DNA from: Campylobacter concisus
GTDB taxonomy: Bacteria; Campylobacterota; Campylobacteria; Campylobacterales; Campylobacteraceae
Length of the DNA: 64,000 bases
Direction of reading: 5' to 3'
Assembly: GCF_003048575.1 (NCBI RefSeq)
Contig: NZ_PIRZ01000002.1
Coordinates: forward strand, 62,001-126,000
The notes below the pieces were generated by a model that was given only the letters and a program-made list of their open reading frames with translations, was not told where the DNA came from and did not search any database. The first letter of the stretch is position 1. Every line of letters begins with the position of its first letter. The position numbers and the translations under genes were made by a program. This document shows, piece by piece, positions 55,098 to 64,000 of this stretch.

Positions 55098-55521
55098 AAT
55101 TTTTGTGCTCATTGCTTTGCTAACCGCTCTTGTCTTTGCAAAAGAGCCAAATTTTGATCCAAGCTCAGTGCATACATTTGAGCTTAAAAAAGGTGAGTGG
55201 GCGCGGGTCTTTATAACTGAAAAGCGAACTCAAAGGGTTGAAACGTTTGACTTTCGCTGGATGCTATTTGATAGTACAAATATCACCGTGCAAAGCTTTT
55301 TTAGGCGCTATCCAAGGCAGATGGTCTTTTCACTAAGACAAGGACAAAACACCTACATGCAGCGAGTTTTGTCTGATTTTACGATGCCGCCAAATGAGAG
55401 CGTGAGCCTTTACATATCGTTTATTGATTTTAAGGATAAAAAGGCGCATTTTAGGGTGGCTCTGCTAGATGAGAGCAAGCGTGTGGATGTGGGTTTTAGA
55501 GATCCAGACGAGGCTAAATAG
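55090..55521 (+). CDS. Exported protein of unknown function (Cj0540-type)
   Basis: The 143-residue product has a signal peptide (RIFVLIALLTALVFA) and a soluble beta-rich remainder with many aromatic and Arg residues (SFFRRYPRQMVFS). In C. jejuni the gene at this place is annotated as a putative exporting protein. It lies between DUF2018 and the prenyl synthetase and is very probably in the operon. No activity is evident. Confidence 0.7.
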   Translation: MSRIFVLIALLTALVFAKEPNFDPSSVHTFELKKGEWARVFITEKRTQRVETFDFRWMLFDSTNITVQSFFRRYPRQMVFSLRQGQNTYMQRVLSDFTMPPNESVSLYISFIDFKDKKAHFRVALLDESKRVDVGFRDPDEAK

Positions 55522-55531
55522 AAGGATAAAA

Positions 55532-56425
55532 ATGGATAAAATCGATGAAATAATGGGTAAATTTATAAGCGAGCTTGGCTACAAAGAGGCGTTTGAGATG
55601 TTTTTAAAGATAAGCTCAGGCAAAAAGCTTCGCTCAAAACTTCTTTTAAAAATCGCGGGCGAGAGCGAAATTTCTCTTAAACTTTGCGCTATCATCGAAC
55701 TTATCCACCTTGCAAGCTTACTTCATGACGACGTCATAGATGAGGCAAATATAAGGCGTGGCAAGCCAAGTATAAACGTACTTTTTGGCAGTAAAAACTC
55801 AGTCATGCTAGGCGACATCCTCTACTCAAAGGCTTATTTTGAGCTTACAAAATTTGATCCAAGCATCGCAGCTATCATCTCAGACGCGGTCAGCAAGCTA
55901 AGCATCGGCGAGATGATGGATGTAAAAATGGCTGAAAATTTTAATGAAAACGAGCAAGAATATTTAAAAATGATCTACTATAAAACAGCTGTTTTGATAG
56001 AAGCCACGGCTATTTGCGGGGCAAAGCTAGCTGGCAAAGATAGCGAGAAATTTGGACTTTATGGCAAAAATTTAGGTCTTGCATTTCAGATCGTTGATGA
56101 TATATTAGACATAACTCAAGATGAAAAAACGCTTGGCAAACCAGCGCTTAACGACTTTGTCGAGGGCAAAACGACACTCCCTTACATATATCTTTATAAG
56201 AGCTTAGACGAAGCTGGTAAGACAAAGCTTAGATCGCTTTGGTCAAAGAAGCTAAACGCGGGCGAAATTTCATGGCTAAAAGAAAATTTTGATAAAACTA
56301 GCTCGGTTAGCAAAGCTATAAGCGAGGCAAAAAGGCTTGGGACTGAAGCGATAGAAGCGATAAAAGAGTATAAAAACGCCGAGCTTGAAGGGATCATAAA
56401 AAGCATGATAGATAGGGAATTTTGA
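55532..56425 (+). CDS. ispB: Polyprenyl diphosphate synthase (quinone side chain)
   Basis: The 297-residue protein has the two Asp-rich motifs of trans-prenyl synthases: DDVIDEANIRRG (FARM) and DDILD (SARM). It extends farnesyl diphosphate with isopentenyl units; in menaquinone-6 campylobacters the product is likely a hexaprenyl chain. I start at ATG 55532 after AAGGATAAAA; an in-frame ATG at 55469 lies in the previous gene. Its stop overlaps hemA by one base. Confidence 0.87.
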   Translation: MDKIDEIMGKFISELGYKEAFEMFLKISSGKKLRSKLLLKIAGESEISLKLCAIIELIHLASLLHDDVIDEANIRRGKPSINVLFGSKNSVMLGDILYSKAYFELTKFDPSIAAIISDAVSKLSIGEMMDVKMAENFNENEQEYLKMIYYKTAVLIEATAICGAKLAGKDSEKFGLYGKNLGLAFQIVDDILDITQDEKTLGKPALNDFVEGKTTLPYIYLYKSLDEAGKTKLRSLWSKKLNAGEISWLKENFDKTSSVSKAISEAKRLGTEAIEAIKEYKNAELEGIIKSMIDREF

Positions 56426-57708
56426 TGCACTATTTAGATATAAGTTTTACATATAAAAATACTGATATTTCAGTTAGAGAAAAGCTTGCATTTGATAGTG
56501 ATGAGAAAAAAGAGCAAATTTTAAAACTACTAAGATCAAACAAAAGTATAAACGAATGTATGGTTTTAAATACATGCAACCGCGTCGAGATAATTGCAAG
56601 CGTTAGTGATTTAGAAAGTGCAACGACGCATGCATTTAGGTGCATGTCTGTATTTTCAGGTGTTTTTGAAGATGAGCTTTATGAAAGGGCTGATATTTAT
56701 GAAGATAGCGGAGCCGTGCACCACCTCTTTGCCGTGGCAAGCTCGCTTGATAGCCTAGTTGTTGGCGAAACACAGATCGTAGGACAGCTAAAAAATGCCT
56801 TTAAATTTGCCTATGATAGCTCAGCTTGTGGCGAACAGATTAGTAAGATTATCCATTATGCATGCAAATGTGCTGCTAAAGTCAGAAACGAAACCCAAAT
56901 CTCTAAAAATCCAATCTCAGTTTCAAGCGTGGCTGTGGCAAAAGCAAAAGAAATTTTTGGCACGCTTGAAGGAAAAACTGCTATCGTCGTAGGAGCTGGC
57001 GAGATGGGCGAGCTAGCAGCAAAACACCTAATCTCAAGTGGTGCAGAAGTCATCATCATAAACAGAAGCTCCGAGCGTGTTGAGCAGCTAGTTGATAGTC
57101 TAGGGGACAACGCTAGCTGGGATAGCATTTTAAAATTAAAAGAGTATGTAAATAATTACGATCTGATATTTTCAAGCACCGCGGCCCCGCACGCTATCAT
57201 CACAAACGCCATAATCGAACCAAGAGAATTTCACAGATACTTTTTTGATATTGCCGTACCAAGGGACATTGATCTTATAAATACAGAATTTATTAGTGTC
57301 TATACGGTCGATAGTTTAGAGGAGATAGTAAGGAAAAATTTAGCCCTAAGAGAGGAGCAAGCACAAAAAGCTTATTCGATTGTAGGTCAAGGCACAAGCG
57401 AATTTTTAAAAATTTTAAAAGAAGATATGAGTGTGCCACTCATAAAATCGATCCGCAAACAAGCTGAAATTTGCGCTAAAAACGAGCTAGAAAAAGCGAT
57501 AAAAAAAGGATATTTAAAGCATAGTGATTATGAGGAGGCACAAAAGCTCATTCATCAAGTTTTTAAAGCATTTTTGCACCAGCCAACGATGAAGCTAAAA
57601 AGCCTTGCGGACGAGGAGAGATCTAGCGAGCTCTCAAATGGAGTTAGATTTTTATTTGATATAAAAGAAGAGCAAAATTTTCAAGTGGGAGATATAGATG
57701 AGATTTAG
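56425..57708 (+). CDS. hemA: Glutamyl-tRNA reductase
   Basis: HemA catalyses the first committed step of the C5 haem pathway, reducing glutamyl-tRNA to glutamate-1-semialdehyde. The 427-residue protein has the catalytic Cys51 in NTCNRVE, the [20 protein letters not shown] block (given in part), a Rossmann domain ([11 protein letters not shown]) and a C-terminal dimerisation helix. The ATG at 56425 overlaps the previous stop. It overlaps proS by 11 bases. Confidence 0.96.
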   Translation: MHYLDISFTYKNTDISVREKLAFDSDEKKEQILKLLRSNKSINECMVLNTCNRVEIIASVSDLESATTHAFRCMSVFSGVFEDELYERADIYEDSGAVHHLFAVASSLDSLVVGETQIVGQLKNAFKFAYDSSACGEQISKIIHYACKCAAKVRNETQISKNPISVSSVAVAKAKEIFGTLEGKTAIVVGAGEMGELAAKHLISSGAEVIIINRSSERVEQLVDSLGDNASWDSILKLKEYVNNYDLIFSSTAAPHAIITNAIIEPREFHRYFFDIAVPRDIDLINTEFISVYTVDSLEEIVRKNLALREEQAQKAYSIVGQGTSEFLKILKEDMSVPLIKSIRKQAEICAKNELEKAIKKGYLKHSDYEEAQKLIHQVFKAFLHQPTMKLKSLADEERSSELSNGVRFLFDIKEEQNFQVGDIDEI

Positions 57709-59398
57709 TAAATTTTATGCACCAACGACCAAAGAAGCACCAAAAGACGCATCTTTGCCAAGTCATAAATTTTTAATAAGAGGTGGATTTGTCGAGCAGA
57801 TAGGCTCAGGACTTTATAACTATCTACCGCTTGGAAAGATCATGCATGAGAAAATTTCTCGTATCGCGCGAGAGGAGATGGATGAGGCTGGTGCGCTAGA
57901 GGTTAGCTTTAGCGTGGTCACTTCAGGCGAGCTTTGGAAGCAAAGTGGACGTTACAATGTCTTTGGCAAGGAGCTTTTGCGCTTTAAAGATAGAAAAGAG
58001 AATGACTTTGTTATAAGCCCTACAAACGAAGAGGCAGCCGTTGCTTTGGTACGTGGTAAGGTGACTAGCTACAAGCAGTTACCGCTAAATTTATACCAGA
58101 TAAATACTAAATTCCGTGACGAAGCAAGACCACGCTTTGGATTGCTAAGAGGACGAGAATTCACGATGAAAGATGCTTATAGCTTTCACTCAAGCAAAGA
58201 GGATCTAAAGCGTGAGTTTGACCTTATGGAGGCAACTTATAGTAAAATTTTTACCCGCCTAGGGCTAAATTTTAGAGCTGTTGAGGCTGATAGTGGAGCT
58301 ATCGGTGGTAGCGGCAGTAAAGAATTTATGGTGCTTGCAAGTAATGGCGAGGACGATATACTTTGCTGCGAGGCTTGCAGATACGCTGCAAACGTCGAGG
58401 CTGCAAGACGCAAGCCAAGAGTTAGTGAGACTGAGGCTCCAGAGGCGGACGCAGCTAAATTTCTAACGCCAAATGCAAAAACCATAAAAGACGTGGCGGA
58501 ATTTTTCAAAATTAGCGAGTTTTACTGCATAAAAGCTGTTATGAAAAAGGCTATCTACGAGGACAAGGAAGAGGTCGTGGTCTTTTTCGTAAGGGGCGAT
58601 GACGAGCTTCAAGAGACAAAGGCGCAAAATGCTTGCAAGGCGCTCGAACTTGTCGATGCTAGTGAAGAAGAGATTATAAAAGCTGGGCTTGTGGCTGGAT
58701 TTTGCGGGCCAGTTGGGCTAAAAGATGTGAAATTTTTTATAGACAACGAGCTAAAAGGCGCAAATAATATGATATGTGGTGCCAACGAAAAGGATTACCA
58801 CTTTGTTGGCGTTAGTGTTAGCGGATTTAACGAAGAGAGATTTAAAGATCTTGTAAAGGTAAAAGAGGGCGATAAATGTCCAGAGTGTGGTGGAAATTTA
58901 AAGCTTAGCAAGGGTATCGAGGTCGGTCATATCTTTCAGCTAGGTGATAAATATTCAGCTGCGATGAACGCTACATATCTTGATGAAAATGGCAAGGCAA
59001 AGCCATTTTTGATGGGCTGCTACGGTATTGGTATCAGTAGACTAATAGCCGTAATGATAGAGGCTAGCCACGACGAGAAGGGCTGCATCTGGAAAAAAGA
59101 GTGCGCACCGTTTGACGTCGAGATCATCATTTCAAATTTAAAAGACGAAGAGGGTGTGAAATTTGCGTTCGAGCTTTACGAGAGCCTTAAAAAAGCTGGC
59201 GTTAGCGTCATCATCGATGATAGAAACGAGAGATTTGGCGTTAAGATGAATGATTTTGAACTCATCGGCTTCCCTTATGCGCTGCTTGTGGGTAAAGAAT
59301 TTGCAAATGGCAAGGTCGAGTTTATCACAAGAGATGGGCTAAGCAAAGAGGCCATAGGCGCAAACGACGCCTTTAGAAAGATAAAAGAAAGCTTATGA
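57698..59398 (+). CDS. proS: Prolyl-tRNA synthetase
   Basis: ProS charges tRNA-Pro. The 566-residue protein is the bacterial long form with class II motif 2 ([17 protein letters not shown]), the INS editing domain (about 225-385) and motif 3 ([10 protein letters not shown]), plus the C-terminal anticodon-binding domain. It is encoded between two haem genes, as in C. jejuni. The end overlaps the next gene as ATGA. Confidence 0.96.
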   Translation: MRFSKFYAPTTKEAPKDASLPSHKFLIRGGFVEQIGSGLYNYLPLGKIMHEKISRIAREEMDEAGALEVSFSVVTSGELWKQSGRYNVFGKELLRFKDRKENDFVISPTNEEAAVALVRGKVTSYKQLPLNLYQINTKFRDEARPRFGLLRGREFTMKDAYSFHSSKEDLKREFDLMEATYSKIFTRLGLNFRAVEADSGAIGGSGSKEFMVLASNGEDDILCCEACRYAANVEAARRKPRVSETEAPEADAAKFLTPNAKTIKDVAEFFKISEFYCIKAVMKKAIYEDKEEVVVFFVRGDDELQETKAQNACKALELVDASEEEIIKAGLVAGFCGPVGLKDVKFFIDNELKGANNMICGANEKDYHFVGVSVSGFNEERFKDLVKVKEGDKCPECGGNLKLSKGIEVGHIFQLGDKYSAAMNATYLDENGKAKPFLMGCYGIGISRLIAVMIEASHDEKGCIWKKECAPFDVEIIISNLKDEEGVKFAFELYESLKKAGVSVIIDDRNERFGVKMNDFELIGFPYALLVGKEFANGKVEFITRDGLSKEAIGANDAFRKIKESL

Positions 59399-59826
59399 GA
59401 TTTTTTGCATTTTTGTTTTTTTTGATAGAAGCGATATTTATCTATCTTTTTGTTGATAAATTTGGCTTTTTAAACTATTTTCTCGAGGTGCTAGTCTCTG
59501 GATTTGTAGGTATTGCACTTCTTTTTAATGCTGGATTTTCTAGCTTAAATTCGCCTCAAGTGGCGTTTAAGAGCTTTCTTGGCAGAAATTTATTCAGCCA
59601 GTTAGGGCTTAGCTTTGGCGGAATGCTTTTATTTCTGCCGGGAATTTTAACAGATATTTTTGGCATAGCCGTAGTTATTTTTTCTTTGATATTTAAGAAA
59701 AATGTGGCAAAAAACGAGAGCTATCAGGAGTTTAAATTTCAAAATTTTAGCGAGCAAGGCACTAAAAAAGATGAGGGCGAGATTATCGACGTTGAGGTTG
59801 TAGAAGAGCCAAAAAGAGTAAATTAG
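59395..59826 (+). CDS. fxsA: FxsA-family membrane protein
   Basis: The 143-residue protein has three or four hydrophobic segments (about 1-20, 25-45, 70-100) with the FxsA-type [15 protein letters not shown] block, then a charged cytoplasmic tail. FxsA in E. coli relieves F-exclusion of phage T7, but the general role is unknown. It sits between proS and hemC. Confidence 0.8.
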   Translation: MRFFAFLFFLIEAIFIYLFVDKFGFLNYFLEVLVSGFVGIALLFNAGFSSLNSPQVAFKSFLGRNLFSQLGLSFGGMLLFLPGILTDIFGIAVVIFSLIFKKNVAKNESYQEFKFQNFSEQGTKKDEGEIIDVEVVEEPKRVN

Positions 59827-59834
59827 GAGAGATG

Positions 59835-60764
59835 ATGAAAGAGATAAAAATAGCAACTAGAAAGAGCATCTTAGCACTTTGGCAAAGCGAACATATCAAA
59901 GCTAGAATAGAATCAAAACATAATGATATAAAAGTTGAGCTTATTGGTATGAAGACAAAGGGCGACGTGATCCTTGACACGCCACTTGCAAAGATCGGAG
60001 GTAAGGGGCTTTTTACAAAAGAGCTTGAAGATAGTATGCTAAAAGGCGAGACTGACATTGCAGTGCATAGTTTAAAAGACGTGCCTGTCGTATTTCCAGA
60101 AGGACTAAAGCTAGCAGCCATCTGCTCACGTGAGGACACCAGAGATGCTATGATAAGTGAAAAATTTGCTAAATTTAGCGACCTACCGCACGGCGCAAAA
60201 GTTGGTACAACTAGCTTACGTCGCAAGATGCAGCTACTTATCATGAGGCCTGATCTTGAGATCATTTCGCTTCGTGGAAATGTGCAAACTAGGCTTAGAA
60301 AGCTAAAAGAGGGCGAATTTGACGCAATCATTTTGGCGATGGCTGGCATAAATCGCTTAAATATCAAGGCTGAAGTGGCACATATCTACACATTTGGTTT
60401 TGACGAGATGATACCTGCAATGGGGCAGGGTGCTCTTGGGGTAGAGGCTAGAGATGAGAAGAAAATTTTAGATGAGATCTCTTTTTTAAACGACGAAAAT
60501 GCGGTTATAGAAACGACCATAGAGCGTGATTTTGTAAGCGTTTTAGAAGGCGGCTGCCAGGTACCAATTGGCATAAGTGCAAGGCTAAAAGGTGATGAAA
60601 TTTCTATCGATGCGATCGTTGGTCTGCCTGATGGAAGCGAGTTTATAAAAGATAGCTTAAAGGTCAGCAAAGACAAATTTCAAAGTGTCGGCAAGGAGCT
60701 AGCTCATAAATTTATAGAAAAAGGAGCTAGAGAGCTGCTAAAACGCGCCGAGGAGATGGCGTAG
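59835..60764 (+). CDS. hemC: Porphobilinogen deaminase (hydroxymethylbilane synthase)
   Basis: HemC joins four porphobilinogens into hydroxymethylbilane in the haem pathway. The 309-residue protein has IATRKSILALWQ, GGKGLFTKELE, the catalytic Asp in HSLKDVP, GTTSLRRK, and Cys241 in EGGCQVPIG, which carries the dipyrromethane cofactor. Two ATGs are adjacent (59832 and 59835); AGGAG is spaced better for 59835. It is the last gene of the hemA-proS-fxsA-hemC run. Confidence 0.96.
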   Translation: MKEIKIATRKSILALWQSEHIKARIESKHNDIKVELIGMKTKGDVILDTPLAKIGGKGLFTKELEDSMLKGETDIAVHSLKDVPVVFPEGLKLAAICSREDTRDAMISEKFAKFSDLPHGAKVGTTSLRRKMQLLIMRPDLEIISLRGNVQTRLRKLKEGEFDAIILAMAGINRLNIKAEVAHIYTFGFDEMIPAMGQGALGVEARDEKKILDEISFLNDENAVIETTIERDFVSVLEGGCQVPIGISARLKGDEISIDAIVGLPDGSEFIKDSLKVSKDKFQSVGKELAHKFIEKGARELLKRAEEMA

Positions 60765-60834
60765 AGCAAAGTTTTTGCTAAATTTTAAAGCAAAAGCCCT
60801 AACCGCCACTAAAAATACAAAGACAACTACTATA

Positions 60835-60895
60835 TGATCGGTCTTGCAGAGGGTAAATAGGGCTATAAACTACATAATCTTTCAAAGACCGATCA
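60835..60895. repeat. Perfect 11-base inverted repeat after hemC
   Basis: TGATCGGTCTT (60835-60845) is repeated inverted as AAGACCGATCA (60885-60895) with 39 bases between. The left arm overlaps the possible start of the small frame at 60844. No T run follows. Confidence 0.65.
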
Positions 60896-61131
60896 AACTT
60901 AAAAAAGATGACGACGAAAACGCCGACATAAACGGCCTATACGCAGAGTGCAATGGCGAAGTTTGCTACAACGCTTGCAAATGCGTAACTATCACTGATA
61001 AAACTATCATTTTTGAGGTGCAAGATAGCGTTATTAGCGTTGATATAGAGGGTGTTAAGCTTAGTGATCGCTTTATGAAATATAGCAAAGAGATATTTGG
61101 CGAGCTACTAAAATGTAATATGTCGGAGTAA
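60844..61131 (+). CDS. Unrecognised small protein, possibly 5'-truncated or immunity-like
   Basis: The frame opens after a TGA at 60835 and gives at most 95 residues from TTG 60844, which has no Shine-Dalgarno sequence. The protein has four Cys in its middle and alternating strands (INGLYAECNGEVCY, TIIFEVQDSVISVDIEG) followed by a helix. The order recalls small immunity proteins such as Imm10, but this is weak. It could be a real orphan gene or the 3' part of a gene that lost its start. It lies in a gap with a decayed look. Confidence 0.45.
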   Translation: MQRVNRAINYIIFQRPIKLKKDDDENADINGLYAECNGEVCYNACKCVTITDKTIIFEVQDSVISVDIEGVKLSDRFMKYSKEIFGELLKCNMSE

Positions 61132-61457
61132 TTAATAAAATTTACTACCGTTTTCAAAACCACGATGCTATCTAGCGTTTAAAAAAATTGTAATGAATCA
61201 CTTTGGAAAAGATGTAAGTATGCCGGCCATGTGTGGCTGTGCGTTGAGCGCTAGTTTGCGGACATTATGACAATGGAGTATAAATTTAGTACTTGCGTCT
61301 ATTTAAACGGCGAGGCAATATCGCAAAGAATGCGCCCGAAACAGCGATCGATACTCTGATAGCTATCGGTACGTGCGGCAAATAATAAATACCCGCTTTG
61401 CTTCGCCTTTTTCAGCTATTTTTGGCTACAATCGCCCAAAAATCAAAAAGGCAAAAT
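61132..61457 (+). other. Non-coding stretch before ubiD with a promoter-like box
   Basis: No convincing gene is present; a 30-codon frame at 61267-61359 lacks a ribosome binding site. Codon-like G+C-rich pieces suggest remnants of decayed genes. TACAAT at 61427-61432 is a candidate -10 box, 26 bases before the ubiD ATG. Confidence 0.4.
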
Positions 61458-63266
61458 ATGGACTACATCAGGCTTTTAAAAGAAAATAATCTACTTCGTG
61501 TTATCGATGAGCCAACAGATATTGATCTTGAGATTGCACATGCAAGCTATATCGAGGTCAAGCGTGAGGGCTCGCAAGCGCTACTTTTTGCAAACCCAGT
61601 CTGCAAAAAAACTGGGCGTAAATTTGCCCCAGTACTTACAAATATCTATGGTTCAAAACGCGCACTTGAGCTTATCTTTGGGCTAAATCCTAATGAGATC
61701 GCAGCCGAGATAGAAAAGCTTTTAAAGCCCAAAAAACCTGAAAATTTCAAAGAAAAGCTTGACTTTTTATCATATCTTTTTAGTATGAGAAAGATATTTA
61801 CCAAGAGGCTAAAGGGCGAGGGCGAGTGCCAGCAGGTTAAATTTTTAGGCGAGCAGGCCGATCTTTTGAGCCTGCCTGCGCTAAAGACGTGGCCGCATGA
61901 CGGAGGTGCTTTTATCACGATGGGGCAGGTCTATACGCGAAGCCTAGATGGCGCGCTGCAAAATTTAGGCATGTATAGACTGCAAATTTATGATAAAAAC
62001 CGTCTCGGCATGCACTGGCAGATACACAAAGACGGTGCAAATTTCTTTCACGAGTACAAGCGTGCAGGCAAAAAAATGCCAGTCTCTGTAGCCATTGGCG
62101 GTGATCCGCTTTATATTTGGTGTGGGCAAGCGCCGCTTCCAAAGGGAATTTTTGAACTTTTGCTTTATGGTTTTATCCGCAAAGAGCCAGCAAGGCTTGT
62201 AAAGTCGCTCACTAATGAAATTTACGTCCCGCACGATGTAGACTACGTAATAGAGGGCTTTGTGGATACGGCTAAGTGTGAGCTTGAAGGCCCATTTGGC
62301 GATCATACTGGCTTTTATACGCCTGTCGAGCCTTTTCCGGTGATGGATGTAACGGCGATAACTAGCAAGCGTGAGCCGGTATTTCACGCGACTGTGGTTG
62401 GAAAGCCGCCACTTGAGGATAAATATATGGGCTGGGCGACTGAGCGAGTCTTTTTGCCGCTTTTACGAACGACTGTGCCAGAGCTAATAGACTACAATAT
62501 GCCTGAAAATGGCGTCTTTCACAACCTAATCTTAGCCAAGATAAATACGCTCTATCCAGCTCATGCAAAGCAGGCCATGCACGCATTTTGGGGCGTTGGG
62601 CAGATGAGCTTTGTAAAACATGCTATTTTTGTTGGAGCCGATGCGCCTGAGCTTAAAGATTATGATGAATTTACTAGCTTTGTCCTAAGTCGTTTTGGTA
62701 GCCAGAGTGTGCTAATAAGCCAAGGCGTGTGCGATCAGCTTGATCATGCTAGTCCAAATTCGTGTTTTGGTGGCAAACTCGGCGTAGATGCGACACAAGA
62801 CTTTTGTAAATTTAGCCCTGTGGTTTTAAGTGACAGCGAGCTTTTGGCTAAATTTCAAAGCGTTACGCCAAATGTAAAAGAGCTTAAGCAGTTTAAAACG
62901 GATACCAAAACGCCTATTTGTGTGGTGAAATTTGAAAAAGATTGTGTGGTAAAAGAGCTTTTTGACAAACTTTTGACATTTAGAGAATTTTTCAAACTCC
63001 TCATCGTTGTAGATATACAAAATCACCTTGAAAACCCATATATGCTACTTTGGCGTGTGACAAATAATATCGATGCTTTGCGCGATATTTTCATAGATGG
63101 TGAAAATTTCTGCGTAGATGCCACTAGTAAAGATGAGCGTGAGGGATATACGAGAGGTTGGCCATTACAAACGGATTGTGACCGCGAAGTGGTTGCTGAT
63201 CTAGTTAAGCGCGGCATAGTAAAAGATGAGCCAGAGTTATTTAAAAAATTTGAAATATTTGGCTAG
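61458..63266 (+). CDS. ubiD: UbiD-family decarboxylase
   Basis: The 602-residue protein belongs to the UbiD family of prenylated-FMN decarboxylases (blocks: YGSKRALELIFGL, PHDVDYVIEGFVD, EGPFGDHTGFYTP, TERVFLPLLRTTVPE). Its length is that of the long epsilonproteobacterial form. Because campylobacters make menaquinone by the futalosine route, it probably decarboxylates the prenylated dihydroxynaphthoate (MqnL role), fitting with the prenyl synthase upstream; this is inference. The ATG at 61458 follows AAAAGGCAAAAT; an in-frame codon at 61398 would cover the promoter. Confidence 0.9.
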   Translation: MDYIRLLKENNLLRVIDEPTDIDLEIAHASYIEVKREGSQALLFANPVCKKTGRKFAPVLTNIYGSKRALELIFGLNPNEIAAEIEKLLKPKKPENFKEKLDFLSYLFSMRKIFTKRLKGEGECQQVKFLGEQADLLSLPALKTWPHDGGAFITMGQVYTRSLDGALQNLGMYRLQIYDKNRLGMHWQIHKDGANFFHEYKRAGKKMPVSVAIGGDPLYIWCGQAPLPKGIFELLLYGFIRKEPARLVKSLTNEIYVPHDVDYVIEGFVDTAKCELEGPFGDHTGFYTPVEPFPVMDVTAITSKREPVFHATVVGKPPLEDKYMGWATERVFLPLLRTTVPELIDYNMPENGVFHNLILAKINTLYPAHAKQAMHAFWGVGQMSFVKHAIFVGADAPELKDYDEFTSFVLSRFGSQSVLISQGVCDQLDHASPNSCFGGKLGVDATQDFCKFSPVVLSDSELLAKFQSVTPNVKELKQFKTDTKTPICVVKFEKDCVVKELFDKLLTFREFFKLLIVVDIQNHLENPYMLLWRVTNNIDALRDIFIDGENFCVDATSKDEREGYTRGWPLQTDCDREVVADLVKRGIVKDEPELFKKFEIFG

Positions 63267-63376
63267 CTTTGAGGAGCTCAAGTAAATTTATAAATTTTGC
63301 TTTTTGCTACGGATTTGAAATTTTTAATAAGACTTGCTTAATCAAATGCTAGTGTTTTTTATGCTGATTAAAAAAT

Positions 63377-63401
63377 AGCTTTTAGACTAGGTCTAAAAGC
63401 T
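63377..63401 (-). terminator. Intrinsic terminator after ppk
   Basis: AGCTTTTAGAC (63377-63387) pairs with GTCTAAAAGCT (63391-63401) over a three-base loop. On the minus strand a run of T follows. Confidence 0.75.
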
Positions 63402-63411
63402 TAATTTATTT

Positions 63412-64000
63412 TTAGCTCTCTTTTAAGAGTTTGCTTGCGAGCATATCGGCTTTTGCTTTATCTGTATCTTTTTTTACAGATTTATAAATTTTAGATATAT
63501 AATTTTCCAAAACTTCGTGGCAAGATATTACTTTTTCGTTTTCACTTCTTGCTACTTTTACGTATTCACCGCTATTTTGTAGCTCAAAAGCTAGGTCATT
63601 ATCGCTTAGCTGAAGCTCTAAAATTTCAAGTAGTCTCTCTTGAAGTCTTGGCTCAAAAATAGGCGTCATAAGCTCTAAGCGACGTTCTAGATTTCTTGGC
63701 ATCCAGTCAGCACTTGAAATATAAATTTTTGGCTGAGCATGTTTAAAATATAAAATTCTAGCGTGCTCTAAGTATTTGCCGATTATTGAGCGAACTTTTA
63801 TATTTTCACTTTTGCCTTTTATGCCAGGCCTTAGTCCGCACACACCACGAACTATAAGGTCGATCTTCACACCTGCGTTTGATGCGCGGCTAAGCTCATT
63901 TATCACATCTTCGTCGATTAGCGCATTCATTTTGGCAATGATCCTACCCTCGCTGCCTTTGCTTGCTTCCACTCTTATCTTTTCGATGATACGCTCTTTT
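63412..64000 (-). CDS. ppk: Polyphosphate kinase 1, C-terminal part (5' end outside window)
   Basis: The frame is open from the window edge to the stop at 63412, giving about 196 residues of the Ppk1 C-terminus. Recognised blocks are [27 protein letters not shown] and [11 protein letters not shown], with an [14 protein letters not shown] segment that lies in the second phospholipase-D-like catalytic domain. Ppk1 makes polyphosphate from ATP, important for stress survival in campylobacters. The GTG at 63972 is an internal Val, not a start. Confidence 0.9.
   Translation of the reverse strand, partial: KERIIEKIRVEASKGSEGRIIAKMNALIDEDVINELSRASNAGVKIDLIVRGVCGLRPGIKGKSENIKVRSIIGKYLEHARILYFKHAQPKIYISSADWMPRNLERRLELMTPIFEPRLQERLLEILELQLSDNDLAFELQNSGEYVKVARSENEKVISCHEVLENYISKIYKSVKKDTDKAKADMLASKLLKES

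Noticed and set aside
59783-60367. Long open frame on the minus strand (about 194 codons)
   Set aside because: It lies entirely over hemC and the end of fxsA, whose products have all conserved motifs; the composition is that of an antisense shadow.
61267-61359. 30-codon frame in the gap before ubiD
   Set aside because: It has no ribosome binding site and no recognisable sequence; it is more likely part of a decayed region.
1-64000. tRNA, rRNA, CRISPR array, insertion sequence or prophage
   Set aside because: Reading both strands I saw no tRNA T-loop in a cloverleaf context, no regularly spaced repeats, no transposase or integrase and no phage genes.

Overview
This window is a chromosomal segment of an epsilonproteobacterium, almost certainly a Campylobacter. 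The gene orders ybgC / periplasmic protein / UDG-like / rpmH-rnpA-yidD-yidC-jag-mnmE / purL / DnaJ-like / purH, PPIase-ftsA-ftsZ, lolA-secA-lolC, kefB-hspR-cbpA / htrA-cprR-cprS and DUF2018-exporting protein-polyprenyl synthetase-hemA-proS-fxsA-hemC-ubiD all follow the C. jejuni blocks as I remember them. The composition and extra genes suggest a C. concisus-like species. No rRNA, tRNA, CRISPR array, insertion sequence or prophage was seen.

Layout. 1-7.4 kb: a partial unknown gene, an NSS amino-acid/Na+ symporter, an M48 membrane protease, prmC, a DUF4149 protein, a two-gene ThrE-type exporter, a Cj0814-like flagellar-dependent secreted protein with a tiny companion gene, and ybgC. 7.4-14.2 kb: two minus-strand genes and the tightly packed rpmH-rnpA-yidD-yidC-jag-mnmE membrane-insertion operon. 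14.2-23.6 kb: purL and purH enclosing or flanked by five related envelope proteins, a Clp-fold (SDH-type) proteinase and a membrane-anchored TerB/DnaJ protein. 23.7-26.7 kb: secreted MsrAB fusion and a DUF2249 / haem-copper-oxidase-like membrane protein / MIP18 trio. 26.7-32.8 kb: cell division (ftsZ, ftsA, PPIase, rsmH, FtsL-like) with a degenerate class II aldolase. 33-43.7 kb: D-amino-acid aminotransferase, DUF523, an NlpC/P60-M15 fusion lipoprotein, a PIF1/RecD-like helicase, a FliL-like periplasmic protein, lolA, secA and lolC/E. 43.8-52.2 kb: kefB, the HspR/CbpA heat-shock pair with a visible HspR operator, htrA, the CprRS two-component system, a GGDEF-like remnant and a broken K+/H+ antiporter. 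52.4-64 kb: metY, a HAD phosphatase, the isoprenoid/haem/proS block, ubiD and the C-terminal end of ppk.

How they work together. Much of the window serves envelope biogenesis and quality control: YidC/YidD/SecA for insertion and export, LolA/LolC for lipoproteins, HtrA, PPIase and MsrAB for periplasmic quality control, and CprRS and HspR as regulators. The rest covers purine synthesis, tetrapyrrole synthesis, prenyl-quinone synthesis and sulfur amino acids.

Most notable points: rnpA has no ATG/GTG/TTG start and seems to begin at ATT inside rpmH; the UDG-like gene has a -10 box six bases from its ATG and may be leaderless; five paralogous envelope proteins of unknown role share a conserved Cys pattern; a 50-codon gene shares the N-terminus of the secreted protein before it; an NhaP2-like antiporter carries two lesions; and a near-perfect HAIR element overlaps the cbpA-hspR promoter. 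The genes at about 1.8-3.0, 4.3-5.6 and 14.3-16.5 kb use visibly more G+C-rich codons than the rest.
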